A DNA stretch of 64,000 nt from a virus. Below the pieces are notes generated by a model. The model was not told the DNA's origin, ran no database searches, and saw only the letters and a program-made list of their open reading frames with translations. The translations under genes and the position numbers were made by a program. This document shows, one piece after another, positions 58,137 through 64,000 of the stretch; position 1 is the stretch's first letter; each line of letters begins with the position of its first letter. Where the stretch lies: the IMG/VR virus record IMGVR_UViG_3300036939_000049, positions 1 to 64,000 of that record. The stretch is one strand, 5' to 3'.

Positions 58137-59861
58137 ATGGTTGGAACATTACGCAAGCCTTCTGCTATTCGATCTACCACTACATCTTTACCTGTAGCTT
58201 TACCTAAATCTCAATATTGCCTTGCGAGTGAACTTCTTGTAGAACAATCCAAACTTCTGGCAAACCGTGTCACTGGACTTAAAGAGCAGGCGTTGCTCGA
58301 TAGCCAGTGCCAAGAGCTTGCGAGACAAATTGAGGAGCGGGCGCTTCACCTGATTCGTAGGTACGAGTCGGGTGAAATTGACCTTAAAGTCTTCGAGAAG
58401 CATAAGCGCGAGATACTGGGAGCCGCCGCTGCCATTGGCTTGAGTTTGTTGATTTTGAGCAATTTCAATCCAGTCTCAAAAAAAGGGAATACCGAGGTGA
58501 AGTCATCCGCAGTCTCAGTTCAGCCTCAAGTTCAAACTTTGTTCTCTGCGCCAGCTAAGCCTGACACTTTTAAGTCTGTAGACAAATTGAATAGCCCAAT
58601 CAAATCACTTGCTGAACTAAAAGCGTTGTTCGCCGATCCGAAAGCACCGGGCGCGATCGCGATAGGTGCTGCCGAAGGTAATTACGACAGTAAAGGTAAT
58701 CGTCTGAGGAATTGGTATGGGCACTCTGACCCTGGGGATAATCGGTACAACAAAGGTTTTTGTTCTATTGCCCCTGGTAGAGGTGACCATTTTAGTGGGG
58801 GAACACCGGAAGAGGCGGATGCGGCTTGTATCCGGATGCTGCAAGGGAAATTGGAGAAAGTATTTGCTGACTTCGAGAGAGCTGGCGCAGAGTTAACCTT
58901 AGAGCGGGCCATTAATTCTCTTGACCTTTACAACCAAGCTTCTCCTGATGTCTCAAAGAGGTTCCCAAAGCGTCTTGTTGAATTTGAAAGGAAGTCAAGT
59001 GGAGTTGACTTGATTGCCGATGCTCGGACTGCGGCATTCTACAAAGGCAATCGCAACACCGCTACTGGTTTGCTGAGTATCTGTCGTAGGGAGAATCGCC
59101 CGGTTTCGGACTGGAACTGCGTGCGGGGTGACCAGATGCGGCGTGCTGTGGCAATCCGCAAAACCCTTAACGAACTACCTGCTATTGCGCCAAGCTTGCC
59201 CGTTCAAGCTGAATCTAAGAGCAGCATTTTTCGCCCGATTGTCAATTTTTTCAACAAGACCGCTGGGCAGCAATACTCTGCTGAAGCCATTATTCAATTA
59301 ATGGAGAAGCGCGGATACAAAGTCACTCGCAATCCACAAGAAGTCAACATTGTTCACGTTCGCAATGGAATTGAGGCACGCGATCGCTTTGAAGATGATC
59401 GCTTGGTTATTCAGTTCGACGCTTCAGGAAAGCCCCAGATCATCGGGCAGTGGAAAGAAACAACCAAACCAGGTCTAGGTGTGGTACGAACAACCCAACG
59501 ACGGGATGGCGCCATTACTGTTTCAGAAGGGCAGTGGGAGTATAAAGTTGGAACGCACTACGGACAAACGGGCCTGTTTGCCCACGAAGCATTAATTCAG
59601 GTATCCCCTAGTAGAGGAAGACGTGACACCAATCGCGATGGTACGCCTGATAAGCCTGTTTTCGGGCATTACTGGACGAATATCCACGGACCTTGGACAG
59701 ATGAAGGGGACAGGGTACACAAGAAAAGTGCAGGTTGTTTCGTAACCAGAACCAAGAAAGCGCATCAGCAGTTTATGGAAATTGTTAAGCGCGATCGCAG
59801 GTATCAACGAAACTCCGAACATGTGTTTTTAGCAACTGTAATCAACGCAGAGGATTTATAG
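58137..59861 (+). CDS. Large cell-wall enzyme with L,D-transpeptidase-like C-terminus
   Basis: Protein of 574 residues. Residues 95-113 form one membrane segment (LGAAAAIGLSLLILSNF). A middle domain (about 165-345) starts IAIGAAEGNYDSKGNRL with NWYGHSDPGDNRYNKG, a pattern I associate with cyanobacterial wall hydrolase-like proteins. The C-terminal domain (about 400-574) has HYWTNIHGPW and SAGCFV, the His/Ser/Cys order of L,D-transpeptidases. The same SAGC motif ends the endolysin, so the two share one domain. It may open the wall during entry or exit. Confidence 0.65.
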   Translation: MVGTLRKPSAIRSTTTSLPVALPKSQYCLASELLVEQSKLLANRVTGLKEQALLDSQCQELARQIEERALHLIRRYESGEIDLKVFEKHKREILGAAAAIGLSLLILSNFNPVSKKGNTEVKSSAVSVQPQVQTLFSAPAKPDTFKSVDKLNSPIKSLAELKALFADPKAPGAIAIGAAEGNYDSKGNRLRNWYGHSDPGDNRYNKGFCSIAPGRGDHFSGGTPEEADAACIRMLQGKLEKVFADFERAGAELTLERAINSLDLYNQASPDVSKRFPKRLVEFERKSSGVDLIADARTAAFYKGNRNTATGLLSICRRENRPVSDWNCVRGDQMRRAVAIRKTLNELPAIAPSLPVQAESKSSIFRPIVNFFNKTAGQQYSAEAIIQLMEKRGYKVTRNPQEVNIVHVRNGIEARDRFEDDRLVIQFDASGKPQIIGQWKETTKPGLGVVRTTQRRDGAITVSEGQWEYKVGTHYGQTGLFAHEALIQVSPSRGRRDTNRDGTPDKPVFGHYWTNIHGPWTDEGDRVHKKSAGCFVTRTKKAHQQFMEIVKRDRRYQRNSEHVFLATVINAEDL

Positions 59862-59862
59862 T

Positions 59863-60189
59863 ATGTTACCAGATGAACACTGGCTTAATGTACCAATCGA
59901 CGACTACCAATACTACGATTGGAAGCTACAGTGTAAACTCGACCCTAAGGGGATTTACTTTCGTTACCAAGCACCTGGAATGACTGACTGGTGGGACGGG
60001 TTCATTTCTGGGGGTACGCTTGATTATGTCCGCTATTATTTTTCAGCTTGGGCGGACATGCGCGTGCGATCGCTTCCGTTAAGTCCTAAAAAACAAGCAA
60101 AAACTCGGTTGGTAAAAGTAAAAGTAAAACCAGTGCCGTCAACAATTCCAGAAACTTCTAAATCAAAGAAAAAACAGAGTGTAAAATAA
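59863..60189 (+). CDS. Small basic-tailed protein
   Basis: Protein of 108 residues starting right after the wall enzyme. Trp/Tyr-rich N-terminal half (DDYQYYDWKLQCKLD) and a Lys-rich tail. It is the last rightward gene before a bidirectional terminator. Function unknown. Confidence 0.5.
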   Translation: MLPDEHWLNVPIDDYQYYDWKLQCKLDPKGIYFRYQAPGMTDWWDGFISGGTLDYVRYYFSAWADMRVRSLPLSPKKQAKTRLVKVKVKPVPSTIPETSKSKKKQSVK

Positions 60190-60223
60190 GAAGGTTAGTA
60201 GAACGAGATGCACCCTGTAACCG

Positions 60224-60256
60224 AAAAAGCGACGTCGCATACAACGTCGCTTTTTT
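60224..60256. terminator. Bidirectional terminator
   Basis: GCGACGT (60229-60235) pairs with ACGTCGC (60244-60250), with AAAAA before and TTTTTT after. It separates the convergent rightward wall genes and leftward tail genes. Confidence 0.85.
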
Positions 60257-60270
60257 ATGGCTAGAAAAAA

Positions 60271-60651
60271 TCAGGTAACGGTAGTAGCACCCGCGCCGCC
60301 ACCTCGAACACTAAACCAATCCCCAACCGCTGTTGTATTAATTGAAATAAAAATATTTCGACTGACGGAGTTAATGAATACTAAATCAATAAATAGAGGA
60401 ACGAGGGTTGGTGCCGTCTCGCGAACGACAACGTTGTTGTGACAGATCCATTTTCTAGTGCCTCCTAACACAGGAGTAATCACAATCGGTTCATAATCTG
60501 GAAGGGTGCTATCCAAGAGTGTGTAGCTACAAGGCGGTAACCCTGCTCCAGGACTTTTAACAACCAGTGTTGTCCCTGTAAATACGTTGGTTAGATCTAT
60601 CGCTCTTAGCCTGAATAAATTGTCTAAAACGATTGGGTTACTTGCTGGCAT
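60271..60651 (-). CDS. Tail protein, paralogue of neighbour
   Basis: Protein of 126 residues, beta-rich. The run of small motifs (VVKSPGAG, SYTLL, PIVITPVLGG, WICHNN, PLFIDLVFIN) matches in order those of the next upstream gene (VVGSPGTN, WYTLF, PVVVIPTSLT, WIADT, PLFIGQRWIN), so the two arose by duplication. Likely fibre subunits. Confidence 0.6.
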   Translation of the reverse strand: MPASNPIVLDNLFRLRAIDLTNVFTGTTLVVKSPGAGLPPCSYTLLDSTLPDYEPIVITPVLGGTRKWICHNNVVVRETAPTLVPLFIDLVFINSVSRNIFISINTTAVGDWFSVRGGGAGATTVT

Positions 60652-60652
60652 C

Positions 60653-61009
60653 TTAAATCCTCACCCAGTTTGCACTACTAGTAGTTCCTGTTGATTCGTA
60701 CACTTGGACAGGGGTTGTAGCGGTGTTAATCCAACGCTGACCAATAAATAGCGGTGCTGTAGCTGGTGCAGCTGCTGCTGTGAATACTTTAGCCGTATCA
60801 GCAATCCAGCAATCAGCTGTTAAAGATGTTGGTATCACGACAACGGGTAAACTTTCCGTTTGAGTTACAGCTTTGAATAGGGTATACCAACTGGGCAGTA
60901 AATTGGTTCCAGGACTTCCCACAACCCGGCGTGCGCCATTGGGCAAATTGGCTGTGGGTATTGCTTTTAATGCCGCTACATTAGCGACGTAATAAACAGC
61001 ATCAGGCAT
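60653..61009 (-). CDS. Tail protein, paralogue of neighbour
   Basis: Protein of 118 residues, paralogous to the 60271-60651 product. It ends SANWVRI; the C-terminal INTATTPVQVYESTGTTS pattern recalls fibre-tip sandwich repeats. One base separates the two genes. Function as a fibre subunit is inferred. Confidence 0.6.
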   Translation of the reverse strand: MPDAVYYVANVAALKAIPTANLPNGARRVVGSPGTNLLPSWYTLFKAVTQTESLPVVVIPTSLTADCWIADTAKVFTAAAAPATAPLFIGQRWINTATTPVQVYESTGTTSSANWVRI

Positions 61010-61015
61010 TGAACT

Positions 61016-61387
61016 TTAAATTTGAATTACACTCAGATCGATTTGCGCGATCGCGCTCAATGGCGTAATCTCTCCAGGGTTGTCCCAGTCTGAGTTTAGA
61101 TCCCAGTCTGGAAGGGAGTGCCAATCAATTGTATTTACTTCCATTACTTTAGCGCTAAAGCCTTCTCCAGCGCGTAAAACAACTTTCCCTGGTAATCGCC
61201 ACGTAGTGTTTGCAGCTAATCTCACGGTGTACTCTACCGAGGTTTCGCCGGCAGAACGCACAAGATAGAGATTACACGCTTTGCTGCTAATGGCTAACAA
61301 GCTAAATATTATCTCGCCATTTTGGGTAGCCGTATAAATATTAGATCTAGTTCCTGATAATTGAGATACGCCACGATCAATTTTCAA
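61016..61387 (-). CDS. Hypothetical tail-region protein
   Basis: Protein of 123 residues, beta-rich with a Trp-rich segment near the end (TIDWHSLPDWDLNSDWDN). It lies between two fibre-type genes and is probably part of the same virion module. No motif recognised. Confidence 0.55.
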   Translation of the reverse strand: MKIDRGVSQLSGTRSNIYTATQNGEIIFSLLAISSKACNLYLVRSAGETSVEYTVRLAANTTWRLPGKVVLRAGEGFSAKVMEVNTIDWHSLPDWDLNSDWDNPGEITPLSAIAQIDLSVIQI

Positions 61388-61401
61388 GAGTCACCTCAAT
61401 C

Positions 61402-63318
61402 TTAATCTGATAATGCCAATATTAGCCCAATTGCATCGCCGATCGTCGGAACATCCAATTGAGCAGGCGTTACTTGATGGGGGTTGTTGGTATCTATGAG
61501 GTGACTAAATAAATCCACAAAGCTCCCAGGTACTTCAACCATGCAGCCCTCTGCCGGATTGTGAGAAATGCGTGACACTTGAGTTCCATCCAGGTAGTAC
61601 GCGATCGCGATTTCGTATGTACCCGCTATCAGGCTTCCCCCAGATGCGCCTTGTAGCGTAATGGTGGGAGGGCTAAACAATCCGTGGTCACTACTTGGAG
61701 GGGCAGGAAGCGTGGTAATCTCCGTCAATCCGCTTAACGTGCCAATTTGCGGATTTGCAATTGCAGGAACTCGCACTTCGTAAATTCTCCCGCCAAATCG
61801 AACGAAAACCGCTAAGACGGGTAAATTAAAACTACCTTTAGTATTTCCCCCAATTACCGGGTAATCATTCCGGATTGCGTTTGGATAAGTGCAAGTGATG
61901 GAAATAGCTTGATTGACTGTTATTGCCACACTCTTCCATTCCCCGGCTTGGGAGTATCCCACAGCACAATCTACAATCGCTCGGATAGCTTCTGTACTAG
62001 GCACACTACCACCACGTAAAAATATTCCTCCGTTCCCATCAATGGTTACTTTTTGTCCTGTCCTGTTAGGTGCAATCCCATAAACACGATGTCTTGCTTT
62101 TGCAGGAAAGCTAAATCGCTCTACCAAGGCACTACCTTCCAAGACGTCTACGCCGCCCCCATCGTTCGGCAACACACGCAGTAAGTCGCCATTGAAAAAT
62201 ACCAAACTTTTGCCACCAACAAGCTCCCATAAGTCTCCAGCAAAATTCCCAGCCTGTGCAAAGGGAAACAAGATGATAGACAGCCGAGTCCCTTCCAATA
62301 TTTCTCGCTGTACCTGTTCTGAGCTAAATTGTAGGTATACTTCTACAAAGTATGCCCATCCCGTAGGTAAGTCTGTCCGTAAAGTTAGCAATCCCCTTAC
62401 GCCGTACTCCCAAGTTCGAGTTCCGCCCAATTCGTTAATTGTGGTGCCATTACTATCGACTGTCACCAATGCCCCATTAGCTAGATTGACCATCCCTCTT
62501 GGGCGCACAATTAACAAGCGGTCATAAACCTGGCTTCTGATAACCCCTTCTTGCCTTACCTCTATCCCAAATGTCGTTCCCGCCGACACTGCCATAGAAC
62601 TGTTGTTGCGCCAATAAAGCTTTAATGGAAAGCTGCGCGACCCATCCATTGGGTATTTTGGTGGTGCTAGTACCGCATCAAGCGGGACGGTTGTCACGTC
62701 TTGAGCACAACCACTGTCTCCGTAAGGGTCGGTAACTGCACTTAATAAAGGATTTCCTGCCATCCTCACCCATTTCTCCGTTGGGCGACTTGGAGGTGTA
62801 ATTACTTGCGTTCCATCTACTGCCCTATACTCCCCTGGATCATAGTAATAAAAAGCCCCTTTACTACTAATTAAGCGCACCATTCCTTGTAGTAAGTCAG
62901 CGCCTATCGGTAACTGTGTGGCGGTATCGACTGCGGGTGCAAGTGTGATGTGTGCCGCTCTGTTTAAAACGATTGGGGTAAGTACGCGATCGCTAATTCC
63001 AATTACCCGCCTATTTTCATCAGTAGCGTATTCATACGTCTTCCATCCACACAAAATCATGCCGTCATGACATAACCAGTACCAATGAAAATCAGTTGCG
63101 TCTGTTTTATTGCTTATAGGTAGTGTAATTTGAATTGCTTGAGACGCTGTGTAATTTACGGTTACTTCATTACTGGCAATCGTAAACCCTGCCCTGTTTT
63201 GTCCATGCAAGGTTAATGTGAGAGAGCCTGCGGTGCTAAACTGTCCGCCATTGAGTAACGCGATCACGGAGCTATCAAATGCAAGTTTTGTTAATCCGTA
63301 AGCGAATTCACAAGGCAT
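61402..63318 (-). CDS. Large tail fibre/tail-associated protein
   Basis: Protein of 638 residues, beta-rich throughout, without membrane segments. The C-terminal end contains TNNPHQVTPAQLDVPTIG, the same NNPH-type fibre motif as the 15545-17056 gene. The N-terminal 100 residues are a likely attachment domain. It probably forms a long side fibre or spike. Possible receptor contact lies upstream of the NNPH motif. Confidence 0.65.
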   Translation of the reverse strand: MPCEFAYGLTKLAFDSSVIALLNGGQFSTAGSLTLTLHGQNRAGFTIASNEVTVNYTASQAIQITLPISNKTDATDFHWYWLCHDGMILCGWKTYEYATDENRRVIGISDRVLTPIVLNRAAHITLAPAVDTATQLPIGADLLQGMVRLISSKGAFYYYDPGEYRAVDGTQVITPPSRPTEKWVRMAGNPLLSAVTDPYGDSGCAQDVTTVPLDAVLAPPKYPMDGSRSFPLKLYWRNNSSMAVSAGTTFGIEVRQEGVIRSQVYDRLLIVRPRGMVNLANGALVTVDSNGTTINELGGTRTWEYGVRGLLTLRTDLPTGWAYFVEVYLQFSSEQVQREILEGTRLSIILFPFAQAGNFAGDLWELVGGKSLVFFNGDLLRVLPNDGGGVDVLEGSALVERFSFPAKARHRVYGIAPNRTGQKVTIDGNGGIFLRGGSVPSTEAIRAIVDCAVGYSQAGEWKSVAITVNQAISITCTYPNAIRNDYPVIGGNTKGSFNLPVLAVFVRFGGRIYEVRVPAIANPQIGTLSGLTEITTLPAPPSSDHGLFSPPTITLQGASGGSLIAGTYEIAIAYYLDGTQVSRISHNPAEGCMVEVPGSFVDLFSHLIDTNNPHQVTPAQLDVPTIGDAIGLILALSD

Positions 63319-63323
63319 TAAAA

Positions 63324-64000
63324 TTATGCTCCATTCTTTTTTGTATAATAACTTGCTACAAGCACTTTAGCGTTTGGTAATAAACCTAAAACTGTAACTT
63401 TTTTATCTTCTTTTACTACAAGACCATTATTTAGTATTTTAGCTACCCAAACTAAGACATCTTTGGTTGTTTTTTCTGGGTTCGTTTTGTCATATATATT
63501 GAATTCCCGATAATCTCTAAATCTTTTCTTTACCCATAGACCTGAGCCATAAGCGCCTTCCATAATATCACTTTCAATAACGTCTTTATCGATAGAAGGT
63601 GCTACCAGATAAAAATTGTTTTTGACAAGAGTTGCACCAAACCTAGGATTTATTGAGCTTATACTAGTGTTTGTATCTTCATAAGCGTAGCTTGCTAATG
63701 TATTAACTATGGTTGAGTTATCAGCACTCATTTGACTAACAATCACTTTATTGGTGACAACTCTACTAGGTGCAGTCCTAGAGCTACCATCAGAACTTTC
63801 ATACCTTGTAGATGTGTTTTGTTCAAGATGTACAATTGAGTTATTACATCCAATAATAAGAGAGTTTATATTAGTTTCTTCTTTTTGACTAAAAATATCT
63901 AAATACCCTCTAGTCCTAGGTGTTTCACTACTTATGTCTATCAGTTTATAATCAATCGTAAAACCGTCGTTTCCTATAAAAATAGGTTTTATTTTTTCCT
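63324..64000 (-). CDS. Partial tail protein running off the right edge
   Basis: The reading frame is open to position 64000 with no start in the window, so the gene is cut by the edge (at least 225 residues seen). The visible part is beta-rich with GNDGFTIDYKLIDISSETPR and SYAYEDTNTSISSINP. It is six bases upstream of the large fibre gene and probably belongs to the same tail module. The internal Met near 63746 is not the true start. Confidence 0.6.
   Translation of the reverse strand, partial: EKIKPIFIGNDGFTIDYKLIDISSETPRTRGYLDIFSQKEETNINSLIIGCNNSIVHLEQNTSTRYESSDGSSRTAPSRVVTNKVIVSQMSADNSTIVNTLASYAYEDTNTSISSINPRFGATLVKNNFYLVAPSIDKDVIESDIMEGAYGSGLWVKKRFRDYREFNIYDKTNPEKTTKDVLVWVAKILNNGLVVKEDKKVTVLGLLPNAKVLVASYYTKKNGA

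Overview
The window reads as most of the genome of a tailed phage, or a phage-plasmid, from a cyanobacterium. The palindrome GCGATCGC (HIP1, typical of cyanobacterial DNA) recurs throughout. Capsid protein, portal, protease, tail fibres and a lysis cassette are present together with a full replication set (DnaB, family A polymerase, ribonucleotide reductase, RNase HII, methyltransferases). A ParM-like actin suggests the element can persist as a plasmid. I see no terminase, integrase or primase; they may lie outside the window.

Layout. 1-6.1 kb (minus strand): capsid module, transcribed right to left from a protease through a very acidic scaffold candidate to the major capsid protein. 6.2-19.5 kb (mostly plus): portal, small basic proteins, a GIY-YIG endonuclease and tail or fibre genes, with one inverted XRE repressor among them. 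19.5-22.2 kb (minus): lysis cassette with a holin-like protein, a two-domain endolysin, a response regulator-FHA protein and a membrane/coiled-coil protein. 22.3-24.7 kb: regulators. 24.8-30.5 kb: compact NrdA and NrdB, HNH and GIY-YIG nucleases, a Gp37/Gp68-type protein and RNase HII. 30.5-42 kb (plus): small genes, Dam, a replication protein with heptad repeats, DnaB, DNA polymerase and a 1158-residue Dcm-Dam-X fusion. 42-49.2 kb (mostly minus): KilA-N, XRE, a thermonuclease and an operon with a PD-(D/E)XK nuclease. 49.2-54.6 kb: two intact IscB elements, each preceded by an omega-RNA (HEARO-type), enclosing a run of tiny genes. 54.6-60.2 kb: actin-like partition gene, pentapeptide protein and a large wall enzyme. 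60.3-64 kb (minus): more tail/fibre genes, the last running off the edge.

How it works together. Polymerase, helicase, reductase and RNase HII would supply replication. The Dam and Dcm domains could modify GATC-containing DNA, which includes every HIP1 site. Several small HTH or RHH genes sit next to palindromes and probably form separate regulatory circuits. A 19-bp palindrome (consensus TGTACACGAATCGTKTACA) recurs at gene ends and in terminators and looks like a phage-wide binding site. The most notable systems are the paired IscB elements, the Tyr-less compact reductase, and the signalling protein inside the lysis cassette.
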